Shown here: positions 1-5,410 of the stretch, piece by piece | How positions within the stretch are numbered: the first letter of the stretch is position 1 | Layout: every line of letters begins with the position of its first letter | Assembly: GCA_964009845.1 (NCBI GenBank) | Contig: CAXGIQ010000091.1 | Coordinates: 1-5,410, forward strand | Origin: UBA7312 sp002715345 | GTDB taxonomy: Bacteria > Bacteroidota > Bacteroidia > Flavobacteriales > UBA7312 | DNA length: 5,410 nt | Direction: 5' to 3' | Position numbers and translations under genes: made by a program | The notes under the pieces: generated by a model | The model's input: the letters and a program-made list of their open reading frames with translations, nothing else | Database searches by the model: none | Told to the model about the DNA's origin: nothing

Positions 1-1498
1 AATACACATTAGCATATTCTGCTAATCTAAAAGATCCGGAAGCGTATAGAAATTTATCGAATTGATTAACGGCTTGTGAAAACTCGCCTAAAGCATGAAA
101 CGCTTCTCCTTTCCAATAGTAGCACAAAGCTTTATATGCTGGCAAAGAAGTATGTGTTAACGATTGATCAAAAAGTTGAATCGACTTCTCTTTATCATCT
201 TGATTAAACAACTCTACCCCTCTAAAAAACGCCATGCGTTGATACACTTGCTTTTGTTCAAAAGTCAACTGACCTAAACGCTCTAAAGCTGCTAACGCTT
301 CTTTATAGTTACTAGATGAAGAGTAGGACTTCACTAAATAATCTTGCACTAATGGCAAATATTCTGACTTCGGAAATTGTGTGATGTAATTTTGAAAAAC
401 ACCAACCGCATCAGCATAAGTTGCTTCTTGCTCATACACCAATTTTGCATGATTAAAAGCAGCATCTTCCTGCAGGTTTGCATCAAAATTAAAAGAAGCT
501 GCATGCTTGTAAGCATTCAGAGCATATCCTTTCTGATTATTCTGCATATAGCAATCCGCTAAATGATAAGCTGCATACTGAGCCAGGCTATCCTCCTCTT
601 GCAAAACCTCTTGAAAAAGAACAGAAGCCTGCTCTATATTTTGCTCCTGATAATAAGCAAAACCAAGCTGATATTTATCTAACCTTTCTATCTTTTGCGT
701 TGTTGCATTTTGAAAGAGCTCTAGAAAAGAAATTGATTTTCCAAACTGATTGGTTCGATAATAAGCGTCACCTATTAAACGCGCAATCTCTGGAGATCGT
801 TTGGTGTTAGCGCTATCCAAAAGCGGTAAAGCAAAAGCCAATAGCTCCTGATTTCTTCCTTGTAAATAATAAATTTGAGCAATATAATAGCGAACAATTG
901 AACCAATACCTGGAACCTCCTTCAATGTTTCAAAACCATTCAGAGCAGTTGCATAATTTCCTTCTAAGTAAGCAATATGCGCTACATAGTACTTTGTTAA
1001 ATCCTTGAATTTAAACAGCACTCCCTTCAACTCTTGAAAAGACAATTTTGCCTCTTCAAAATTTTCTTCTGCAAAATAAGAGTACCCCTGTCGGAAATAG
1101 AACATATCACGCTCATCATCCTTTAACAAATCAGGATTAAGTTGCGCATATTTAGCAATTGCTGCTGTGTAGTTTTTATCTCTAAAAAACAGATTTCCTA
1201 AATTGAACTGCACATCATTAACAAACAAACCTGTAGGGTATTCCTGCAAGTATTTTTCCAACTGAAAAGCAGCATCCTCATTAAAGAGCTCCATAGCACA
1301 AACAGCAAGATTAAACTGTCTTTCTTCTATTTGCAGTGGTGTTAAATTATCAACTTCTAAAGCACTTAAATGAGATTGCGCCAAAGCATAGTTTCTTTTA
1401 GCTATCAGTTCCTGTACTCTATTCCAGTCAGCAGATTGTGCCACAGCTTCTAACGAACTTAAAACAAAAGCAAAAAGAAAAATTTGGATTACGCGCAT
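1..1498 (-). CDS. Secreted tetratricopeptide-repeat (TPR) protein, N-terminal part
   Basis: The minus frame is open from an ATG at 1498 to the window edge, giving 499 residues; no stop is reached, so the C-terminus is missing. Residues 1-20 look like a Sec signal peptide: MRV, a hydrophobic stretch (IQIFLFAFVLSS), then an AVA-Q signal peptidase I type site after residue 20. The mature part is almost entirely paired helices with TPR spacing. About ten or eleven repeats can be seen, for example around residues 96-120 (FNLGNLFFRDKNYTAAIAKY), 133-155, 169-192 (YYVAHIAYLEGNYATALNGF), 274-297, 308-332, 421-444 and 457-481 (YYWKGEAFHALGEFSQAVNQF). No catalytic motif is visible. TPR arrays act as protein-binding scaffolds, and the signal peptide places this one in the periplasm or at the outer membrane. 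Bacteroidota commonly carry such proteins of around 1000 residues, so about half may be missing. It is divergent from ftsE across 142 bp. The specific role and partner are unknown. Confidence 0.9.
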   Translation of the reverse strand, partial: MRVIQIFLFAFVLSSLEAVAQSADWNRVQELIAKRNYALAQSHLSALEVDNLTPLQIEERQFNLAVCAMELFNEDAAFQLEKYLQEYPTGLFVNDVQFNLGNLFFRDKNYTAAIAKYAQLNPDLLKDDERDMFYFRQGYSYFAEENFEEAKLSFQELKGVLFKFKDLTKYYVAHIAYLEGNYATALNGFETLKEVPGIGSIVRYYIAQIYYLQGRNQELLAFALPLLDSANTKRSPEIARLIGDAYYRTNQFGKSISFLELFQNATTQKIERLDKYQLGFAYYQEQNIEQASVLFQEVLQEEDSLAQYAAYHLADCYMQNNQKGYALNAYKHAASFNFDANLQEDAAFNHAKLVYEQEATYADAVGVFQNYITQFPKSEYLPLVQDYLVKSYSSSSNYKEALAALERLGQLTFEQKQVYQRMAFFRGVELFNQDDKEKSIQLFDQSLTHTSLPAYKALCYYWKGEAFHALGEFSQAVNQFDKFLYASGSFRLAEYANVY

Positions 1499-1522
1499 AG
1501 AATCAAATTTGTGCTAATTTAT

Positions 1523-1530
1523 CAAACATA
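1523..1530 (-). promoter_or_regulatory. Putative Bacteroidota -7 box for the TPR gene
   Basis: On the minus strand the sequence reads TATGTTTG, an exact match to the TAnnTTTG -7 element of the Bacteroidota primary sigma factor. It lies 24 nt upstream of the TPR start codon, which would give a leader of roughly 15-20 nt. No TTG is present at the usual -33 spacing; that position is taken up by a run of G (minus strand) at 1545-1552. The promoter is therefore either -33-weak or uses an activator. Confidence 0.5.
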
Positions 1531-1544
1531 GCTCCTTTCCTAGA

Positions 1545-1552
1545 CCCCCCCC
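1545..1552. repeat. Homopolymer run of eight C (G on minus strand)
   Basis: Eight consecutive C residues stand out in an otherwise AT-rich intergenic region. The run begins 14 nt upstream (minus strand) of the TPR gene's -7 box, so it covers the end of the spacer and the expected -33 region. Homopolymers of this type are prone to slipped-strand length change, which here could alter promoter strength. This is inference from position only. Confidence 0.7.
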
Positions 1553-1591
1553 TTATAAGTTATTAACACAATAGCTGTGCATAAACACCCC

Positions 1592-1621
1592 TTGAGAAAA
1601 CGCTCAAAAAAGTTACATTTG
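1592..1621 (+). promoter_or_regulatory. Bacteroidota-type promoter of the ftsE operon
   Basis: TTG at 1592-1594 is followed after 19 nt by TACATTTG at 1614-1621. This matches the two-part Bacteroidota consensus (TTG near -33, TAnnTTTG near -7) in both elements and in spacing. Nineteen bases separate the -7 box from the ftsE ATG, so the leader should be about 12-15 nt, without a Shine-Dalgarno sequence. The -33 TTG is also part of a short inverted repeat (TTGAG at 1592-1596, CTCAA at 1603-1607), which could be an operator or chance. Confidence 0.7.
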
Positions 1622-1640
1622 TAAAGTTCAAAACACTTTT

Positions 1641-2318
1641 ATGTCCATTATTCGTTTACAACATGCCGACATTTACCAAAAAGACTTTTTGGTGCTAGAA
1701 AATGTGAACTTCAAACTAGCCGCTGGAGAATTTTCTTATTTGATAGGAGCTACCGGCAGTGGAAAATCTAGCTTACTCAAGACTTTGTACGCAGATCTAC
1801 CACTTCAAAAAGGAGAAGGAGAAATTGTAGGTTACCAACTCTTCAAGCTAAAAAATAGCACTATTCCGTTTTTAAGAAGAAAAATCGGTATAATTTTTCA
1901 GGACTTTCAATTACTAGCAGACAGAAATGTACACGATAATTTAGCTTTTGTTTTAAAAGCAACAGGATGGAATGATAAACTACTCATTAATGAACACATT
2001 CAAAATGTGTTACAAAAAGTAGGTATGCTTGATCATGCACACAAAATACCCCACGAATTATCTGGAGGGGAACAACAAAGAGTTTCTATTGCTAGAGCTT
2101 TGCTTAACAAACCTGAACTTATTTTAGCTGATGAACCCACTGGAAACCTAGATCCTAAAACAACAGAAAGCATCATGCATTTACTGCGCCAAATCTGTCA
2201 AAACGGAACTACCATCTTAATGGCTACACACGAACACAATCTTATTGATCAATTTCCTGCAAGAAAACTCGAGTGCCAAGCAGGAAAGCTAATAGATCAT
2301 CAACTGACTTTAGCCTAA
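1641..2318 (+). CDS. ftsE: Cell division ABC transporter ATP-binding protein FtsE
   Basis: This 225-residue protein is a complete single ABC ATPase domain, the usual FtsE size. Visible motifs are Walker A GATGSGKS (36-43), the Q-loop Gln87 in IIFQDFQLL, the ABC signature LSGGEQQR (140-147), Walker B LILADEP with catalytic Glu165, the D-loop GNLD (168-171) and the H-loop His197 in MATHE. The stretch FLRRKIGIIFQDFQLLADRNVHDN is typical of FtsE within the FtsE/LolD/MacB group. FtsE binds the membrane protein FtsX at the cytoplasmic face of the septum and couples ATP hydrolysis to control of peptidoglycan hydrolases. No ftsX follows; as far as I recall, Bacteroidota often encode ftsX elsewhere. 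The start at 1641 puts the first beta strand (IIRLQHADIYQ) in its normal place and lies just downstream of a good promoter. The stop overlaps the next gene's ATG. LolD or MacB-type ATPase is the main alternative, judged less likely. Confidence 0.9.
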   Translation: MSIIRLQHADIYQKDFLVLENVNFKLAAGEFSYLIGATGSGKSSLLKTLYADLPLQKGEGEIVGYQLFKLKNSTIPFLRRKIGIIFQDFQLLADRNVHDNLAFVLKATGWNDKLLINEHIQNVLQKVGMLDHAHKIPHELSGGEQQRVSIARALLNKPELILADEPTGNLDPKTTESIMHLLRQICQNGTTILMATHEHNLIDQFPARKLECQAGKLIDHQLTLA

Positions 2319-3196
2319 TGCTTTCCATCCTCATCCCCATATACAACTTCAAAGTGGTGGATGTTGTTTTAGAACTTAAAGCACAAGCTGAAAAGCTAAA
2401 TATTCCATTCGAAATATTATGTTTTGATGATGCTTCATCTTCCCACAAAGACACTAACAGTACTCTCCAAGCAGAGGTAAATATTCAGTACCAAGAATTG
2501 AATAACAACATTGGAAGAACAAAAATTCGCAACCTTTTAGTAGAAAAAGCAAAATATAGCAACCTCTTGTTTTTAGATTGCGATATTACCATCAATAAAT
2601 CCGATTTTTTAGCGTCTTACGCTCCATACCTCAATAGTGGGCATGTGGTGTGTGGAGGTGTAGCTTACCAAAAAGAAAAACCAGAAAAAGCACATGAATT
2701 AAGGTGGAAATATGGCTGCATCAGAGAAGAAAAAAACGCAAGCTTGCGTAATCAATCTCCTTATCAATCTTTCACCGCCTTCAACCTTTTAGCACCAAAG
2801 GATATTTTTCAGCAAATCGCTTTCAATGAAAAAATTAACGGCTACGGACATGAAGACACTCTTTTTGGTATTGAACTAAAAAAAGAAGGTGTTACAGTAG
2901 CACATATCGACAACCCTATCATACATTTAGGACTAGATGAGCATCAAGTTTTTATTGAAAAAACAGAAGTTGGACTACAAAACCTAGCTATCCTAATCAA
3001 AGAGAACAAGATCAATAAAGAGGTGAAGTTATACCGATACTACCTTCTTTGCAAAACAACTTTATTTTTGACAGGTTTTATATTTAAGAAAATTAAAAAA
3101 TGGAGCAAAAAGATGTTGATAGAAGGCAATAACTCATTATTTATTTTTGATCTTTTCAAACTAAGCTACCTCCTCACTTCAAAAGTGGATCAATAA
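2318..3196 (+). CDS. Family 2 glycosyltransferase (GT-A fold)
   Basis: From the ATG at 2318 this is a 292-residue protein. It opens directly with the family 2 beta strand MLSILIPIYNF, so this start is preferred over an in-frame ATG 45 bases upstream that lies inside ftsE. Other motifs are FDDAS with Asp37-Asp38 (nucleotide binding), NNNIGRTKIRN (62-72), the metal-binding DxD as LDCDI (Asp87, Asp89), and GYGHEDTLFG (175-184), the GHED signature of galactosyltransferase-like C-terminal domains. The last 55 or so residues are rich in aromatic and basic residues (YRYYLLCKTTLFLTGFIFKK) and may associate with the membrane. It should transfer a sugar from a nucleotide-sugar donor on the cytoplasmic side; donor and acceptor cannot be told. 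Its ATG shares a base with the ftsE stop (TAATG), indicating translational coupling. From memory, a similar gene follows ftsE in other flavobacteria. Confidence 0.9.
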   Translation: MLSILIPIYNFKVVDVVLELKAQAEKLNIPFEILCFDDASSSHKDTNSTLQAEVNIQYQELNNNIGRTKIRNLLVEKAKYSNLLFLDCDITINKSDFLASYAPYLNSGHVVCGGVAYQKEKPEKAHELRWKYGCIREEKNASLRNQSPYQSFTAFNLLAPKDIFQQIAFNEKINGYGHEDTLFGIELKKEGVTVAHIDNPIIHLGLDEHQVFIEKTEVGLQNLAILIKENKINKEVKLYRYYLLCKTTLFLTGFIFKKIKKWSKKMLIEGNNSLFIFDLFKLSYLLTSKVDQ

Positions 3197-4247
3197 GATT
3201 TCGCAACACCTTTTGTTCCTTTTCCCAACAAAGCTTCTCTTGCGCTTTTTGGTATTTTTCTGAGTTTACAACAGACATATTTCTAATCTGTTTAGCTAAA
3301 GATTGCGGTGTTCTTTCATGTATAATTTCACCAACTCCATATGCTTCTACAATGCGCTTAACCTCTATCAAATTGGAAGCAATAAAAGGTAAGTCCGCAT
3401 GAATGTAATCGAATAACTTATTTGGAAGAGCATACTCAAAGCTTTTACCTAAAGGCTCTTCTAAAAGTAGACCTACAGTAGCTTGCCCTGTATATTTCTC
3501 AAGTTTCTCATAAGGAACACGACCAACAAACTCTAGCTGTTTTTCTACTCCTTTTACTTCAGCTAAATCTTTCAACTCATCCAAACCTTGTCCACCACCT
3601 ACAATTATTAGATTGTAGTCGTTTAAATACACCAAGGACTCAATAGCTAACTCCAAGCCTCTTCCAGGATTTATAGCGCCCTGATAAATGAGTGTTTTTT
3701 GCTTTTTTTCCTGCTCCGTTTTAACTTTTCGAAAAGGCACATTCCTGACCACTTCCATCTTCAATCCGTATTGTTTTTGATAATGGTCAGCTATGGATCG
3801 GCAAACCGTATAAGCATACTGTAGTTTAGGAAGAAGAAAACGCTCCAAGCTTTCCCAAATAGATTTTACAAACGGTCTGTTTTGCAATTCTGGAGCTTCT
3901 GGAAAAAGTTCGTGACTATCGTAAATTAACACACTTCTCTTTAACTTTGAAACTATGAAGTTAGGTAGCAATGTGTCTAAATCATTACTCAACAACAAAG
4001 TGTGTTTCTGGAAGAGCAAAAACCAAAATAAGCGGAAGTTAAGTGCTGCATAAAAAAGAGGCCCACTGTTAAACAATAATTTCATTCGATACGTTTGATA
4101 AGATCGCTGCACTTCTTCACTCCCCTTAAATCTCCTACCTACTAACAACACATCCAAACCGATTTCCTGCAAAGTAAGACACACCTTATGTACGCGTTGA
4201 TCGGATACCAAATCGTTGGTTACAGAAACAATGATTCTTGCACTCAT
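3174..4247 (-). CDS. GT-B fold glycosyltransferase (family 4-like)
   Basis: This 357-residue protein has the two-domain GT-B layout. The N-terminal acceptor half shows SVTNDLVSDQRVHK (8-21), SNDLD (87-91) and YDSHELFPE (109-117). The C-terminal donor half shows RNVP (168-171), YQGAINPGRGLE (188-199), FVGRVPYEKL (240-249) and ALPNKLFDYI (273-282), followed by LPFIASN and Glu295. The last block corresponds to the family 4 E-x7-E region, but the second acid appears to be Asp280 and the first position aligns with Tyr272, a variant also typical of LPNKLFEYI-type enzymes. A retaining transfer from a nucleotide sugar to an envelope glycan or lipid-linked acceptor is likely; the substrate is unknown. 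There is no signal peptide. Residues 59-82 are hydrophobic (LFYAALNFRLFWFLLF) and could touch the membrane. The 3' end overlaps the convergent family 2 gene by 23 bp; the 5' end faces murB across 65 bp. Confidence 0.9.
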   Translation of the reverse strand: MSARIIVSVTNDLVSDQRVHKVCLTLQEIGLDVLLVGRRFKGSEEVQRSYQTYRMKLLFNSGPLFYAALNFRLFWFLLFQKHTLLLSNDLDTLLPNFIVSKLKRSVLIYDSHELFPEAPELQNRPFVKSIWESLERFLLPKLQYAYTVCRSIADHYQKQYGLKMEVVRNVPFRKVKTEQEKKQKTLIYQGAINPGRGLELAIESLVYLNDYNLIIVGGGQGLDELKDLAEVKGVEKQLEFVGRVPYEKLEKYTGQATVGLLLEEPLGKSFEYALPNKLFDYIHADLPFIASNLIEVKRIVEAYGVGEIIHERTPQSLAKQIRNMSVVNSEKYQKAQEKLCWEKEQKVLRNLIDPLLK

Positions 4248-4255
4248 CTTGCGAA

Positions 4256-4263
4256 CGAAAATA
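4256..4263 (-). promoter_or_regulatory. Possible -7 box for the GT-B glycosyltransferase gene
   Basis: The minus strand reads TATTTTCG, one mismatch from TAnnTTTG, 8 nt before the start codon. TTG triplets lie 16 and 22 nt upstream of it, neither at the preferred spacing of about 19. The call is weak, but some promoter must lie in this 65-bp gap because the next gene upstream is divergent. Confidence 0.3.
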
Positions 4264-4299
4264 CATAAAATACAAGAGGCAATGCCAAGAAGTATTTTT

Positions 4300-4307
4300 T
4301 ACCTTTG
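4300..4307 (+). promoter_or_regulatory. Putative -7 box for murB, very close to the start codon
   Basis: TACCTTTG matches TAnnTTTG exactly and ends 5 nt before the chosen murB ATG at 4313. Transcription would then begin at or within a few bases of the ATG, giving a leaderless or nearly leaderless mRNA. No TTG lies at the expected -33 spacing, so the match could be fortuitous. If used, it also rules out the longer reading frame starting at 4238. Confidence 0.42.
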
Positions 4308-4312
4308 AGCAC

Positions 4313-5320
4313 ATGATTTTTAACAATAAACAATCATTAAAAGCATATAACAGCTTTGGATTAGATTGCAAGGCGAATCTTTTTGCAGCTTTCCAATCGG
4401 AAAAAGAATTGAAAAAGTTACTTCCAAAAGCACAAGAACCATTATTAGTTTTAGGTGGGGGCAGCAACATCTTGCTTACTCAAGATTTTGAAGGGACTGT
4501 TCTTAAAAACGAAATTCAAGGTATTGAAATCGTAAAAGAAAATGAAGAGCATGCCATTGTAAAAGTAGGTGGCGGTGAGGTATGGCACGATTTTGTGATG
4601 TGGAGTATTGAAAATAAATTAGGAGGTATTGAAAACCTTTCTTTAATTCCTGGAAGCGTAGGAGCTGCACCTATGCAAAATATTGGCGCTTACGGAGTAG
4701 AAATTAAATCGGTTTTTGAGCAATTAGAAGCCATTGAAATAGACACATTAACAAGTAAAAAATTCAATAATGAAGCATGCCAATTCGGCTACCGATACTC
4801 CATTTTTAAGGGAGAACTTAAAGGCAAATACATAATTACAAAAGTATATTTTAAGCTACAAAAAAAGCACAACTTCAACACCTCTTATGGCGCCATTGAG
4901 GAAGAATTAAAAAACATGGGTGCAACAACGCTTTCTTTAAAAGCCGTTAGCCAAGCCGTTATCAACATTAGAGAAAGTAAGCTACCCAACCCACAAGAGA
5001 TTGGAAACAGCGGCTCTTTCTTTAAAAACCCCGTCATTAGTACCGAGCAATTTAAAGAACTACAAAAAGAATTTCCAAACATAGTGGGATATAGTGTTTC
5101 GAAAGATGAAACCAAAATAGCTGCAGGCTGGCTAATTGACGAAGCGGGCTGGAAAGGTTATAGGAAGGGAGATGTTGGTATCCACAAAAATCAAGCATTA
5201 GTATTGGTTAACTATGGAAACGCTAAGGGAGAAGAGCTAGTAGCTCTTTCTAGAGAAGTGCAGCAGTCTATTCTTTATAAATTCGGCATACAACTAGAGC
5301 CGGAAGTTAATATAATTTAA
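4313..5320 (+). CDS. murB: UDP-N-acetylenolpyruvoylglucosamine reductase MurB
   Basis: MurB is the cytoplasmic FAD enzyme that uses NADPH to reduce UDP-GlcNAc-enolpyruvate to UDP-N-acetylmuramate, the second committed step of peptidoglycan synthesis. The 335-residue product is close to the E. coli enzyme in length. The FAD domain shows SLKAYNSFGLDCKA (8-21), LGGGSN (47-52) and IPGSVGAAPMQNIGAYG (112-128). GYRYSIFK (159-166) holds the Tyr-Arg pair of the type I enzyme and its Tyr loop. GNSGSFFKNP (231-240) carries the catalytic proton-donor Ser235, and LEPEV (328-332) carries the C-terminal glutamate. All catalytic residues are present. The frame is open upstream to an ATG at 4238, but those 25 extra residues do not resemble MurB and would overlap the divergent glycosyltransferase gene, so the ATG at 4313 is chosen. 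The gene appears monocistronic, ending in a hairpin terminator directly after its stop. Confidence 0.96.
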   Translation: MIFNNKQSLKAYNSFGLDCKANLFAAFQSEKELKKLLPKAQEPLLVLGGGSNILLTQDFEGTVLKNEIQGIEIVKENEEHAIVKVGGGEVWHDFVMWSIENKLGGIENLSLIPGSVGAAPMQNIGAYGVEIKSVFEQLEAIEIDTLTSKKFNNEACQFGYRYSIFKGELKGKYIITKVYFKLQKKHNFNTSYGAIEEELKNMGATTLSLKAVSQAVINIRESKLPNPQEIGNSGSFFKNPVISTEQFKELQKEFPNIVGYSVSKDETKIAAGWLIDEAGWKGYRKGDVGIHKNQALVLVNYGNAKGEELVALSREVQQSILYKFGIQLEPEVNII

Positions 5321-5324
5321 ATAA

Positions 5325-5348
5325 AAAAGGAGCTTTTCAGCTCCTTTT
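5325..5348. terminator. Bidirectional intrinsic terminator between murB and the next gene
   Basis: A perfect 10-bp stem (AAAAGGAGCT at 5325-5334 with AGCTCCTTTT at 5339-5348) closes a TTTC tetraloop. It is followed by a T-rich tract on the plus strand (CTTTTTCTT), and the mirror-image A run at 5323-5328 gives a T run on the minus strand. It starts 4 nt after the murB stop and ends 7 nt before the stop of the convergent gene, so it can serve both. Confidence 0.9.
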
Positions 5349-5355
5349 CTTTTTC

Positions 5356-5410
5356 TTAAATCTTTGCCATTTCTGCTTTCACAAAATCGGCTAACTCTTT
5401 TACATATTCT
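5356..5410 (-). CDS. C-terminal end of an unidentified protein
   Basis: On the minus strand an open frame enters from the right edge and ends with TAA at 5356-5358, encoding a tail that reads EYVKELADFVKAEMAKI. It looks like a charged amphipathic helix. The position of the stop just beyond a two-way terminator, convergent with murB, supports a real gene end. The fragment is too short to name a family. Confidence 0.6.
   Translation of the reverse strand, partial: EYVKELADFVKAEMAKI

Noticed and set aside
377..562. Plus-strand open frame of 61 codons
   Set aside because: It lies wholly inside, and antisense to, the open TPR gene; its Cys/Ile/Ser-rich product resembles no protein and no promoter precedes it.
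1531..1540. AAAGGAGC on the minus strand as a Shine-Dalgarno site for the TPR gene
   Set aside because: It is more than 30 nt from the start codon and upstream of the predicted -7 box, so it would not be in the mRNA; Bacteroidota rarely use such sites.
2242..2454. Minus-strand open frame of 70 codons across the ftsE/glycosyltransferase junction
   Set aside because: Antisense to two well-supported genes with clear motifs; the product has no recognisable features.
3175..3187. Small hairpin (CACTT / AAGTG, 3-nt loop) in the convergent overlap as a terminator
   Set aside because: The stem is only 5 bp and neither strand has a following T run, so it does not qualify as an intrinsic terminator.
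4238..4312. N-terminal extension of MurB by 25 residues
   Set aside because: The extra residues are Lys/Cys-rich, unlike any MurB N-terminus, overlap the divergent gene's start, and precede a good TAnnTTTG box that would leave them untranscribed.
4186..4470. Minus-strand open frame of 94 codons covering the glycosyltransferase/murB gap
   Set aside because: Overlaps the 5' ends of both strongly supported genes and has a low-complexity, Cys-rich product without a family resemblance.
4885..5115. Minus-strand open frame of 76 codons
   Set aside because: Shadow of the MurB C-terminal domain, including the catalytic-serine region; no independent support.
1..5410. A novel multi-gene system (defence, mobile or biosynthetic)
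   Set aside because: All complete genes fit known housekeeping or envelope families, orientation changes repeatedly, and there are no direct repeats, integrase, transposase, tRNA or composition shift marking an island.

Overview
The window comes from an AT-rich member of the Bacteroidota, most likely a Flavobacteriales-type organism. Three things point there. Start codons lack Shine-Dalgarno sequences. The gene starts are preceded by TAnnTTTG boxes, the -7 element of the Bacteroidota primary sigma factor. The proteins have Bacteroidota flavour: a long secreted TPR protein, a lone FtsE, and a glycosyltransferase with an N-terminal DQRVHK motif. The exact genus cannot be read from this sequence.

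Layout, left to right. (1) Positions 1-1498, minus strand: the N-terminal 499 residues of a large secreted tetratricopeptide-repeat protein; its C-terminus lies outside the window. (2) A 142-bp divergent intergenic region carries a promoter for each side and a run of eight C residues. (3) Plus strand: ftsE (1641-2318), then a family 2 glycosyltransferase (2318-3196) whose ATG overlaps the ftsE stop codon by one base; these form a two-gene operon. (4) Minus strand: a GT-B fold (family 4-like) glycosyltransferase (3174-4247), which converges on and overlaps the family 2 gene by 23 bp. (5) A 65-bp divergent gap, then plus-strand murB (4313-5320), followed by a strong two-way hairpin terminator. 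(6) The last 18 codons of an unidentified minus-strand gene at the right edge.

The common theme is the cell envelope. MurB makes the peptidoglycan precursor UDP-N-acetylmuramate, FtsE belongs to the divisome and couples ATP hydrolysis to cell-wall hydrolysis at the septum, and the two glycosyltransferases probably build surface or envelope glycans. The TPR protein is probably periplasmic or outer-membrane associated. The genes are not one operon: there are at least four transcription units, so the shared theme is loose clustering, not a defined pathway.

The window looks like ordinary chromosomal housekeeping sequence. There is no mobile element, CRISPR array, RNA gene or sign of a new defence or biosynthetic system. 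The points worth a second look are the homopolymer in the TPR/ftsE promoter region, the ftsE-glycosyltransferase coupling without ftsX, the overlapping convergent glycosyltransferases, and the very short predicted leader of murB.
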